From Hamadaea tsunoensis DSM 44101 (GTDB taxonomy: Bacteria > Actinomycetota > Actinomycetes > Mycobacteriales > Micromonosporaceae), in NCBI RefSeq assembly GCF_000428945.1, contig NZ_AUAX01000005.1, forward strand, positions 1 through 64,000: a DNA stretch of 64,000 nt. Reading direction: 5' to 3'. The position numbers were made by a program, and so were the translations under genes. The notes beneath the pieces are model-generated. The model made no database searches, was not told where the DNA came from, and saw nothing but the letters and a program-made list of their open reading frames with translations. Of the stretch, positions 16,771 through 24,314 are shown one piece after another. How positions within the stretch are numbered: position 1 is the stretch's first letter; the number at the start of each line of letters is the position of its first letter.

Positions 16771-18129
16771 GTGCGGCGAACCATGGCGTTGGTGCTGGGC
16801 GTGTGCGGTGCGCTGGCGCTGGGCGGCACGACTGCGGTCGAGGCCCTGAACTTCACCCCCGTACGCACCGGTGCCACGACGGCGCTGCCCGCGGCGGCCG
16901 CGCCGGCCCGGAGTTCGACCGCCGCCCGGCCGGCGGAGAAGGCGCAGGCGAAGGCCGAGCCCGACCGGCCGATCAACCCGGACGAGACCGTCTGGCAGAC
17001 GGGCGCCGAGGAGGCGGGGAAGGTCGAGGCGGCCCGGACGACCTTGGGCTACCTCGACGGGAAGCACGCCGCGACCTTCCGGTACCCGGGTGTGGACTAC
17101 GTGAAGGTGCACTTCACCCGCCTGTCCCTGCTGCCCGGCGACTACCTCACGGTCGCCCGGCCGGACGGCACCGAGAGCCACCGCTACGACGGCACGCTGC
17201 TCGACGGTGTCGGCGACACGGTCAACGGCCTGCTGGGGGAGGCCGCCGGGAAGTGGGCGATGTCCGTCACCGGCGACAGTGCCGTGGTCACGCTGCATCT
17301 CGGCCCGACCGACCTGCTCGGCCTGCGCGGCAAGGTCTCCGAGACGGGCGTCACGGTCGACAGGGTCGCCCGCGGCTTCACCAAGACCGAGCGCGACGCC
17401 CAGCACTCCGCCGACGAGCGCCGCAAGAAGGAAGCCGCGCGGACGGGCCGGGAGGAGAGCATCTGCGGCAACGACGACAAGTTCGACGCCGTCTGCTACA
17501 AGACCACCGACCCGGTGATGTACCGCCGCTCCAAGGCCGTCGCGCGCCTGCTGATCAACGGCACCGAGCTGTGCACCGCCTGGCGGGTCGGCCCGGACAA
17601 CCGCATGCTCACCAACCACCACTGCTTCACGACCTCGCAGGAGGCGGCCGAGACCGAGGTCTGGTTCAACTACCAGTGCGCGGTCTGCGGCGGCTACGAC
17701 GTGTTCCGCCCGACGAAGGTGTGGGGCGCCCAGGTGCTCGCGACCGACCAGCGCCTGGACTACACGCTGTTCACCCTCGACAACTTCGCCGCGGTACGCC
17801 AGTACGGCTACCTCGACCTCGACGTCCGCGCCCCGCTGGCCGGCGAGAAGGTCTACATCCCGCAGAATCCCGCCGGCGACCCGACGATGATCGCCTCCGA
17901 CAGCGACCAGGACGGCAACGGCAACTGCGAGATCGTCAACCCCGCGTACGACGGGTATGACAAGAAGACCGACGCCTCCTACTACTGCGACACCGCGGGC
18001 GGCTCGTCCGGCTCCCCGGTCATCTCGCGGGTCACCAACAAGGTCATCGCCCTGCACCACTTCGGCGGCTGCCCCAACTCCGGCGTACGCGTCGACGAGC
18101 TGTACCCGGAGATCAGGTCGCTTCTGTAA
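16771..18129 (+). CDS. Secreted trypsin-like serine protease
   Basis: This 452-residue exported protein begins VRRTMALVLGVCGALALGG, a signal peptide, from GTG 16771 preceded by GGGAGG (16758-16763). After an alanine-rich linker and a domain of about 160 residues that I do not recognise, the chymotrypsin-fold catalytic domain shows the histidine in MLTNHHCFT, the aspartate in LDYTLFTLD and the serine in TAGGSSGSPVI, with IALHHFGGC after it. Several cysteines suggest disulfides. The region between signal peptide and protease (VDYVKVHFTRLSLLPGDYLT) is beta-rich and may help binding or inhibition. It is divergent from the DUF4032 gene and closely followed by the PAP2 gene. Confidence 0.9.
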   Translation: MRRTMALVLGVCGALALGGTTAVEALNFTPVRTGATTALPAAAAPARSSTAARPAEKAQAKAEPDRPINPDETVWQTGAEEAGKVEAARTTLGYLDGKHAATFRYPGVDYVKVHFTRLSLLPGDYLTVARPDGTESHRYDGTLLDGVGDTVNGLLGEAAGKWAMSVTGDSAVVTLHLGPTDLLGLRGKVSETGVTVDRVARGFTKTERDAQHSADERRKKEAARTGREESICGNDDKFDAVCYKTTDPVMYRRSKAVARLLINGTELCTAWRVGPDNRMLTNHHCFTTSQEAAETEVWFNYQCAVCGGYDVFRPTKVWGAQVLATDQRLDYTLFTLDNFAAVRQYGYLDLDVRAPLAGEKVYIPQNPAGDPTMIASDSDQDGNGNCEIVNPAYDGYDKKTDASYYCDTAGGSSGSPVISRVTNKVIALHHFGGCPNSGVRVDELYPEIRSLL

Positions 18130-18138
18130 GTTGGGCGC

Positions 18139-18813
18139 ATGATCTCTGGCCGGTGGCGTTCGTGGTGGTGGGACGCGGCGCTGCTGGCCGCCCTGGCGCT
18201 GTGGACGTGGCTGGTCGCCGCGGGCGGCACGGACCGGCTCGACCTGGCCGTCCGCTCGTGGAGCATGGACCACGACCCGGCCTGGGCGCGGGGCATCGCC
18301 ATCGTGTCCAACCACTTCGGCCAGGGCTGGGTCCTGCAGTGGGTCCTCGGCGGGGCGCTCACGCTGATCGCGCTCGTCCGGCGGCGTACCTGGCGGGTGC
18401 TGCTGCCGGCCGTGGCCGCGTACCTGATCACGGGGCTCGGGGCCGGGCCGCTGAAGATCTGGACCCACCGGGACGCGCCCAGCAGCGGCCTGCCGCCGGA
18501 CGTGTCGGTGCAGTTGTTCAATCCCGAGGCGACGGGCTATTCGCGCTCGTATCCGTCCGGGCACATCGTCAACACGATGGTGTGGTGGCCGGCGATCCTG
18601 CTGCTGCTCGCGCTCGTGCTGGCGCCGCGTACGGTGCCCGCGAAGCTGCGGCGGTTCCTGCTGGTGGGGCCGCCGATCATCGTGTTCGCGACGACCTGCT
18701 ACCTGTCCTACCACTGGGTCAGCGACGACGTGGCGGCCGTCTTCCTCGGCCTCTTCCTGGCGCGGCTGTTCTGGCGGCTCCCCTGGAAGTCCTGGGTCGG
18801 CGCCTCCATCTAG
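18139..18813 (+). CDS. PAP2-family membrane phosphatase
   Basis: This 224-residue polytopic membrane protein carries the three PAP2 signature motifs: KIWTHRDAP (motif 1), SYPSGH (motif 2) and SYHWVSDDVAA (motif 3, catalytic His and Asp). About five or six membrane helices surround them. Such enzymes remove phosphate from lipid phosphates such as phosphatidic acid or undecaprenyl diphosphate on the outer face of the membrane. The gene begins nine bases after the protease stop, so the two are probably cotranscribed. It ends at repeat array 2, which may terminate transcription. Confidence 0.91.
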   Translation: MISGRWRSWWWDAALLAALALWTWLVAAGGTDRLDLAVRSWSMDHDPAWARGIAIVSNHFGQGWVLQWVLGGALTLIALVRRRTWRVLLPAVAAYLITGLGAGPLKIWTHRDAPSSGLPPDVSVQLFNPEATGYSRSYPSGHIVNTMVWWPAILLLLALVLAPRTVPAKLRRFLLVGPPIIVFATTCYLSYHWVSDDVAAVFLGLFLARLFWRLPWKSWVGASI

Positions 18814-18837
18814 TCGGTCCCCGACAAGTTCAAGATC

Positions 18838-19680
18838 TTTTTGTCCCGGGTTCGTCGATCTCGCCTCCGCTCCTCGCGCGGGAGACCGTTGCGCCCTTCA
18901 CCCCGGCCTTTGTCGCGACTGTCCGACTCGTACCTGAGATGTTCGGCGATCTTGCGCGAGTGCCCCGAATTACGTCCGGTGTACCCGGAATGCCCGAACA
19001 TTCGCGCAAGATCGTCGACCGTGGGGTGATCGTTGACGGCCGTGGCGCGGAAACCGCCACCCGACGCATGATCGATTACGGTTCTGGAGCGCGTTGACCG
19101 GCTTCTGCTGCACCTGACGCGTCATCGATCATGCAGATCGGGCCGGATTTACACCTCAGCCGTCATCGATCAAGAAATCGGCACCCGGCGCCCACCTGAC
19201 GGAAGATCGTTCCCGCATTCCGGGCTTTGGTCATCGGCGGGATGGCGGGGACGTGATCCACAGCGACTGAGATGTTGAAACGCACCTCTCGCCCAAGATC
19301 TACAGCGATGGGGATGCAAGAAGTCGGCCTTACCTACATCCCAGCCGTACTGGATCGAGGGGACGGGATCGAAAACTACATCCCCACAGCGAACGATCAC
19401 CACCCAGCTGCCCAGCCGATCCGTCGAGCCGGCCACAGCGGACAGTCGCGACAAAGCCCGGACCAGCCGGGCCCCGATCTTCCCGACGCTCGACGATCTT
19501 GCGCGAATGTTCGGGCATTCCGGGTACACCGGAAGAAATTCGGGGCATTCGCGCAAGATCGTCGAGCATCTCGGGGGCACGCCGGACAATCGCCCACCAT
19601 CCCGGGACACAAGTCGGACAGTCGCGACAAAGGCTCGGGGTGAAGGGTGAAGCGGCGACCGAACCGCGGTGCGGGATCTT
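18838..19680. repeat. Mosaic intergenic repeat array 2
   Basis: This gene-free 870-base gap lies between the convergent PAP2 and nagA genes. It repeats the order of array 1: TTTTTGTCCCGGGTTCGTCGA module (from 18838, internally shorter than in array 1), GATCTTGCGCGA hairpin (18944-19017), TGATCGTTTACGG-type module (about 19025-19175) and the dyad with CTACATCCC (about 19250-19385). A second, inverted hairpin at 19488-19567 follows, then CCCGGGACA at 19601-19609, the inverse of the opening motif. CGGACAGTCGCGACAAA flanks the second hairpin on both sides. Short ORFs across it are not conserved between arrays and are rejected. Confidence 0.8.
19488..19567. repeat. GATCTTGCGCGA hairpin repeat, perfect 22-bp copy
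   Basis: The left arm 19488-19509 and right arm 19546-19567 are perfect reverse complements over 22 bp, containing GACGATCTTGCGCGAATG and its inverse, with a 36-base loop. This is the longest perfect palindrome of its family here and is related to 197-270 and 18944-19017. Confidence 0.85.
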
Positions 19681-19687
19681 GGGATGG

Positions 19688-20761
19688 TCAGTGGACGGCG
19701 GTGACGTAAAGGTCGGGGGAGAGTGTCAGGACGTCCGCCCGCCGGCCGACCTCCAGGGCACCCGTCGGCAGGCCGAGCAGCCCCGCCGGGGTCGTGCTGG
19801 CCGCGCGTACGACATCGGTGATCGGAAGACCCGCGCCCACGGCCTGGCGGAAGGCCGCGTCCATGGTGAGCGTGCTGCCGGCGATCGAACCGTCGCGCGC
19901 GAGGCGGGCGACGCGGTCGGCGACGATGACGGCCTGGCCGCCCAGCTCGTACTCGCCGTCGGGCATGCCCGCGGCCGCCATGGCGTCGGTGATCAGGACG
20001 GTACGCCCGACGCCGGCCGTGTTGGCCGCGAAGGCGAGCGTGCCGTCGTGCAGGTGGATGCCGTCGGCTACGAGTTCGACGGCGACGCTCGGCGAGCTGA
20101 GCAGGCCGATGATCGGGCCGGGCTCGCGGTGGTGGACCGGGCGCATGCCGTTGAAGAGGTGGGTCGCGACGCGGGCGCCGGCGGCGACCCCGGCGAGGGT
20201 CGCCTCGTAGGAGGCGTCGGTGTGGCCGATCGCGGCGAGGACGCCCTCGGCCGCGAGCGCGGCGATCGCGTCGATGGCGCCGGGACGCTCGGGTGCGATG
20301 GTCATCATCCGGACCGCGCCGCCGCCGATCTTGATCAGCTCGACGATCTCGTCGATCGACGGGTCGCGCAGGAAGGCCGGGTTCTGCGCGCCGCACCGCA
20401 GCTCGGCCAGGTACGGGCCCTCGAAGTGGACGCCGCCGAGCACACCCTCCTCGACCAGCGGCCGGTACGCCTCCGTCGCGTCCCGCATCAGTTCGAAAGG
20501 GCTGCTGACGAGGCTGGCGAGGATCGTGGTCGTGCCGTGTCCGCGGTGGAAGGCGGCCACGGCGCGGGCGGCGTCGGCGTCGCCGGTGGTGAAGGTGTGC
20601 CCGCCGCCGCCGTGCGTGTGGATGTCGACGAAGCCGGGGACGATCCACTGCTCGGGCCCGTCGATCGGGCCGCGCTCGATCGCGGTGATCGTGCCCTCTT
20701 CGGCGGTCAGTACGCCGTCCACGATGCCGGTCGGCGTGACGATACGGCCGCTGAGCCTCAT
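19688..20761 (-). CDS. nagA: N-acetylglucosamine-6-phosphate deacetylase
   Basis: The enzyme removes acetate from GlcNAc-6-phosphate to give glucosamine-6-phosphate, linking chitin and cell-wall amino-sugar recycling to glycolysis. The 357-residue protein is an amidohydrolase-fold enzyme: metal-site segment FVDIHTHGGGGHTF near residue 45, HFEGPYLAELRCGAQNP near 125, IGHTDASYEA near 180, HLFNGMRPVHHREPG near 205 and the catalytic aspartate in LITDAMAAAG near 260. It starts at ATG 20761, 22 bases after the sugar kinase stop, so the two form an operon. No nagB (glucosamine-6-phosphate deaminase) is in the window. Confidence 0.94.
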   Translation of the reverse strand: MRLSGRIVTPTGIVDGVLTAEEGTITAIERGPIDGPEQWIVPGFVDIHTHGGGGHTFTTGDADAARAVAAFHRGHGTTTILASLVSSPFELMRDATEAYRPLVEEGVLGGVHFEGPYLAELRCGAQNPAFLRDPSIDEIVELIKIGGGAVRMMTIAPERPGAIDAIAALAAEGVLAAIGHTDASYEATLAGVAAGARVATHLFNGMRPVHHREPGPIIGLLSSPSVAVELVADGIHLHDGTLAFAANTAGVGRTVLITDAMAAAGMPDGEYELGGQAVIVADRVARLARDGSIAGSTLTMDAAFRQAVGAGLPITDVVRAASTTPAGLLGLPTGALEVGRRADVLTLSPDLYVTAVH

Positions 20762-20783
20762 GTCGATCTCCCTGGTCTGGGCT

Positions 20784-21776
20784 TTACGGGGCGGTGACGT
20801 GCTCCACGGTCACGGGAGCGGCCTGGTCGGTGGGGTGGTCGAGTTCCGCGACCGACAGGGCGAGCAGGGCGGCGCCGAGGCAGCCGGCCTCGTCGCCGAG
20901 CTTCGCGCGGACGATCTCGGGTTCGGTGAAGAACGCGATCCGCTCGCGCAGTGCCACCCGCAGCGGTCCGAGCAGCTGCTCGCCGGCCTCGGCCAGCCCG
21001 CCGCCGACGACGACGAGTTCGGGGTCGTACAGGGCCTGCGCCGTGAGCAGGGCCGCGGCGAGCGCGTCGACCGTCTCGGCCCAGACCTCGGCGGCGATGA
21101 CGTCCCCGGCCGCCGCGCGTTCCGCGACGTCGCGGGCCGTGGCGGTGGTGCCGACACGCTCGGAGTAGCGGCGGCCGACCGCGGAGGCCGACGCGATCGA
21201 CTCCAGGCAGCCCCGCTGGCCGCAGCCGCAGAGCGGGCCGCCCGGCCGCACGATGATGTGGCCGATCTCACCCGCGCCCCAGTGCCCGCCCGCGAGTACC
21301 TTGCCGCCGATGATGTGGGCTGCCGCGATGCCCGTCCCGATCGGGATGAAGAGCACCTCGTCGAAGCCCTTGCCCGCGCCCAGCGTCGCCTCCGCCAAGC
21401 CGCCTGTACGCACGTCGTGGCCGACACGTACGGGCAGGTCGAGGCGGTCGGCGGCCAGCTGGCGCAGCGGGGTGTCCTTGAGGCCGCCCATGTTGGACGC
21501 GTACCGGACGACGCCGGCGGACTCGTCGACCACGCCCGGGATGGCGATGCCTGCCGCGACCGGAGTCAGTCCCTCGACGGCGGCCTTCGCGGCGAGCCCT
21601 TCGGCGACCCCGAGGATCGTCTCGATGACCGCCGCGGCCCCGCGCTCGGTACGCGTCTTGTGCCGCTCGCTGTGCAGGACCTCGTGGTCCGGGGTCACGA
21701 GGCCGCATTTGATACCGGTCCCGCCCACGTCCACGGCGATGACGACCTGGCCCGGTTGTGTACTGCTGTGGTTCAC
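20784..21776 (-). CDS. ROK-family sugar kinase, probably for N-acetylglucosamine or glucose
   Basis: The 330-residue kinase has the ROK phosphate-binding opening AVDVGGTGIK, the sugar-binding GAGEIGHIIV with its histidine, and the zinc-binding CGCGQRGCLE. Glucokinases of this family phosphorylate the 6-hydroxyl of glucose, GlcNAc or related sugars with ATP; the adjacent nagA suggests GlcNAc. GTG 21776 was chosen because the protein then starts a few residues before the first beta strand and GGAG precedes it; the frame is open farther upstream, over the operator region. The gene diverges from the DeoR regulator. Confidence 0.9.
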   Translation of the reverse strand: MNHSSTQPGQVVIAVDVGGTGIKCGLVTPDHEVLHSERHKTRTERGAAAVIETILGVAEGLAAKAAVEGLTPVAAGIAIPGVVDESAGVVRYASNMGGLKDTPLRQLAADRLDLPVRVGHDVRTGGLAEATLGAGKGFDEVLFIPIGTGIAAAHIIGGKVLAGGHWGAGEIGHIIVRPGGPLCGCGQRGCLESIASASAVGRRYSERVGTTATARDVAERAAAGDVIAAEVWAETVDALAAALLTAQALYDPELVVVGGGLAEAGEQLLGPLRVALRERIAFFTEPEIVRAKLGDEAGCLGAALLALSVAELDHPTDQAAPVTVEHVTAP

Positions 21777-21844
21777 GGTCTCCAGGATCCCCTTCGCCCT
21801 GCGGTGGCCCCACTTATGCGCATTACCGCTCGGTAGGACGGTGT

Positions 21845-21866
21845 TTCGAGCGTCATTGTGCTCGAA
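21845..21866. promoter_or_regulatory. Operator-like inverted repeat 1 between sugar kinase and deoR-type gene
   Basis: TTCGAGC (21845-21851) and GCTCGAA (21860-21866) are perfect 7-bp inverted arms around an 8-bp spacer. A near-copy with one arm mismatch and the same spacer length lies at 21961-21982. Their position in the divergent gap suggests binding by the neighbouring DeoR-family protein; this is inferred. Confidence 0.7.
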
Positions 21867-21960
21867 GCGTCCGGCCCATCGCAAGCCGATCCCGGGCTTC
21901 GAACGGGTCCGTGCAGCTCCGAGCAGGTCTGAGCAAGGGAAGCGCTTTGCAAAGCCCAGT

Positions 21961-21982
21961 ATCGAGCATTACTGTGCACGAA
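21961..21982. promoter_or_regulatory. Operator-like inverted repeat 2 upstream of deoR-type gene
   Basis: ATCGAGC (21961-21967), spacer ATTACTGT and GCACGAA (21976-21982) match repeat 1 in spacing and in most bases (TCGAGC ... TGTGC.CGAA). It starts 52 bases before the regulator's GTG, fitting autoregulation. A separate perfect palindrome, GCTTTGCAAAGC, lies just upstream at 21944-21955. Confidence 0.68.
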
Positions 21983-22012
21983 ACTACTCATCATTCGCGC
22001 AGGAGGCGACCC

Positions 22013-22798
22013 GTGGATCGTTACGCCCGGTGGAACTCTCTGCTCGAACTGCTGACCGACTCCGGCCGCGTGAGCGTGGAGGAGGCCGCCGAGCGGCTCG
22101 ACGTGTCCCAGGCGACGATCCGGCGCGACTTCGACCAGCTCGCGCAGCAGCAGATGATCACGCGTACGCGCGGCGGAGCGGTCGCCAACGGCGTCTCCTA
22201 CGACCTGCCGCTGCGCTACAAGACGGCGAAGCACTCGGAGGAGAAGCAGCGTATCGGGGCCGCGGCGGCCGCCCTGGTGTCGCCCGGGATGGTCGTCGGA
22301 CTCAACGGCGGCACCACCACGACCGAGGTCGCCCGGGCGCTCGCGGTGCGCCCCGACCTGTCCTCCACAGCGGACGACGCGCAGTTGACGGTCGTCACCA
22401 ACGCCCTCAACATCGCCAATGAGCTGCTCGTACGCTCGCGGATGAAGATCGTCGTGACCGGCGGCGTGGTCCGGCCGCAGTCCTTCGAGCTCGTCGGGCC
22501 GCTCGGCGGCGGCATCCTGCGCGAGGTGACCCTGGACGTCGCGCTGCTCGGCGTCGACGCGCTCGACGTGACCCTCGGCGCCGCCGCCCACCACGAAGGC
22601 GAGGCGGCCATGAACTCCCTGATGGTCGCGCGGGCGAAGCGGGTCGTCATCATCGCGGACGCCTCGAAGCTGGGCGGGCACGCGTTCGCCCGGATCTGCT
22701 CGGTCGACCGGATCGAGACGCTGGTGACCGACTCCAGCGCGGATCCCGCTCTGGTGGAAGGCTTCCGCGCCGCGGGCCTGACCGTCGTCGTCGCCTAG
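22013..22798 (+). CDS. DeoR-family transcriptional regulator
   Basis: This is a 261-residue sugar-metabolism regulator with an N-terminal helix-turn-helix (VSVEEAAERLDVSQATIRRD, residues about 18-37) followed by TRGGAV. The C-terminal sugar-phosphate-sensing domain is ribose-5-phosphate-isomerase-like (VGLNGGTTTTEVARAL, LTVVTNALNIANEL, VVTGGVVRPQSFELVGP, LLGVDALD). GTG 22013 follows AGGAGG at 22001-22006. It is divergent from nagA-kinase with two matching inverted repeats in between, so it probably represses that operon and itself, with an amino-sugar phosphate as likely inducer. The inducer is inferred. Confidence 0.92.
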   Translation: MDRYARWNSLLELLTDSGRVSVEEAAERLDVSQATIRRDFDQLAQQQMITRTRGGAVANGVSYDLPLRYKTAKHSEEKQRIGAAAAALVSPGMVVGLNGGTTTTEVARALAVRPDLSSTADDAQLTVVTNALNIANELLVRSRMKIVVTGGVVRPQSFELVGPLGGGILREVTLDVALLGVDALDVTLGAAAHHEGEAAMNSLMVARAKRVVIIADASKLGGHAFARICSVDRIETLVTDSSADPALVEGFRAAGLTVVVA

Positions 22799-22895
22799 GC
22801 CCTCGTCGCGGGCCGGATGCTGGCCGGTGTCGGTCCCGCCGCATAAACTGGGCGGACGCGAGGGTAGGTAAGGGGCATGTCCATGGATAGATCAG

Positions 22896-23291
22896 ATGGC
22901 TGACCAGTCCACGGGGGAGTCCGAGTCAGCCCTGTTCGACCTCATCCCCGGTCAGCGCCGGCTCGGCGAGCCTCCTCCGTCCGTCATGGACGACGAAGAT
23001 CGGGACGAGAGCGACGACATCCTCGACTCCGACCTGCCCGAGCGGATCGCGCCGGTGCGGCGTACCGGGCTGTCGGAGGTGCAGCAGGGGATCCTCGGGT
23101 TCGAACGGCAGTGGTGGCGGCACGCCGGTGCCAAGGAACAGGCCATCCGCGAGACCTTCGACTTCGGCGCGACAAGGTACTACCAGCTGCTCAACCGGCT
23201 GCTCGACGATCCCCGCGCCGTCGAGTACGACGCCGTCCTCGTGTACCGGCTGCGCCGCCTGCGGATGACCCGCTCCCGCTCACGCGCCTGA
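22896..23291 (+). CDS. DUF3263 protein
   Basis: The 131-residue protein has an acidic, disordered first half (DDEDRDESDDILDSDLPE). The conserved DUF3263 core follows: LSEVQQGILGFERQWWRHAG, AKEQAIRETFDFGATRYYQL and a basic tail RLRRLRMTRSRSRA. This actinobacterial family is small and probably DNA-binding, with a helix-turn-helix-like core, but its role is unknown. No ribosome site sits just before ATG 22896. Instead AAGGGG (22870-22875) precedes an 8-codon ORF at 22877-22903 whose end overlaps the start, hinting at translational coupling. Its 3' end overlaps the convergent WYL regulator by 12 bases. Confidence 0.88.
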   Translation: MADQSTGESESALFDLIPGQRRLGEPPPSVMDDEDRDESDDILDSDLPERIAPVRRTGLSEVQQGILGFERQWWRHAGAKEQAIRETFDFGATRYYQLLNRLLDDPRAVEYDAVLVYRLRRLRMTRSRSRA

Positions 23292-24260
23292 CCCGCTCCC
23301 GGCCGCACGCAGATAACGTTCGCCCAGCGTACGCAGGTGGGCGCGCAGTTCGTCGGAGTCGACCGTGAAGTCCGCGCCGAGCATGCCCAGCCAGACCGCC
23401 ATCATCTCCACGTTGTCCGAGCCGAACGTGACCGTGCAGGACCGGTCGTCGAGTGCGACGACCGGGCCGAGCATGGACGGCAGCCGTTCGGCGACGACCT
23501 CGGCCGGGGCGTGGATGACGACCTTCGCCCGGTACCGCCAGGTCGCGGTGGACACCCGGCGGGCCACGTAGTCCGCGAGATCCTCCGCCGGCAGATCCCG
23601 CGGCGCGAACCGGGGGCCGGTCGGCGTACGCGGGGTGACGCGGTCGACCCGGAAGGTACGCCAGTCCGCCCGCTCGACGTCCCAGGCGACCAGGTACCAG
23701 CGGCGACCCCAGTTCACGAGCCGGTACGGCTCGACGTCGCGGCGGCTGGCGGTCTGGTCGTGGGACGCGTAGTCGAAACGCAGCCGCTCCCGGTCCCGGC
23801 AGGCGGCGGCGATCAGGCTGAGCAGGTCGGCGTCGATGCGGGGGATCGGCGACTCGTTCGGCACCGCGACCGTATAGGTCTGCAGGGTGTTGACCCGCCG
23901 CCGCAGCCGGTTCGGCAGGACCTGCTCCAGTTTGGCCAGCGCCCGCAGGGACGTCTCCTCGATCCCGCTGACCGAGCCCGCCGCAGCCGTACGCAGTCCG
24001 ACGGCCACCGCGACCGCTTCCTCGTCGTCGAGCAGCAGCGGCGGAAGGGCCGCTCCAGCGCCCAACCGGTAGCCGCCGACCGCGCCCCGGGTGGCGTGCA
24101 CGGGATAGCCGAGCGCCCGCAGCCGTTCGACGTCGTTGCGGACGGTACGCGTACTGACGTCGAGGCGGCCGGCCAGTTCGTTGCCGGTCCACTCGCGGGG
24201 GGTCTGCAACAGGGACAGCAGTCGCAGCAGGCGTGCCGAGGTCTCCAACATGTTTTTCAT
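23280..24260 (-). CDS. WYL-domain transcriptional regulator
   Basis: The 326-residue regulator has an N-terminal HTH_11 domain (LAGRLDVSTRTVRNDVERL, residues about 28-47, then TRGAVGGYRLG). A WYL domain spans about residues 135-215 (YRLVNWGRRWYLVAWDVERADWRTFRVDRV), and a C-terminal WCX extension follows. WYL domains bind ligands, in some cases single-stranded nucleic acid or small molecules, and control DNA binding. It is divergent from an MFS exporter with a perfect 9-bp inverted repeat in the 54-bp gap, so it probably controls that exporter. ATG 24260 or 24251 may be the start; both keep the domain intact. Confidence 0.92.
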   Translation of the reverse strand: MKNMLETSARLLRLLSLLQTPREWTGNELAGRLDVSTRTVRNDVERLRALGYPVHATRGAVGGYRLGAGAALPPLLLDDEEAVAVAVGLRTAAAGSVSGIEETSLRALAKLEQVLPNRLRRRVNTLQTYTVAVPNESPIPRIDADLLSLIAAACRDRERLRFDYASHDQTASRRDVEPYRLVNWGRRWYLVAWDVERADWRTFRVDRVTPRTPTGPRFAPRDLPAEDLADYVARRVSTATWRYRAKVVIHAPAEVVAERLPSMLGPVVALDDRSCTVTFGSDNVEMMAVWLGMLGADFTVDSDELRAHLRTLGERYLRAAGSGSGA

Positions 24261-24270
24261 TCTGCCCCGG

Positions 24271-24295
24271 CATTAGGAATGGAGTGTTCCTAATG
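24271..24295. promoter_or_regulatory. Palindromic operator candidate between WYL regulator and MFS exporter
   Basis: CATTAGGAA (24271-24279) and TTCCTAATG (24287-24295) are perfect 9-bp inverted arms around a 7-bp spacer, AT-rich against its surroundings. It fills the centre of the 54-bp divergent gap and would overlap both promoters. The WYL protein is the obvious candidate binder, by position only. Confidence 0.8.
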
Positions 24296-24314
24296 GCCTG
24301 GAAGAGTGATCCGC

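Noticed and set aside
20784..21776. DasR-type GlcNAc operators in the nag region
   Set aside because: No match to the known dre palindrome was seen; only DeoR-like repeats are present.
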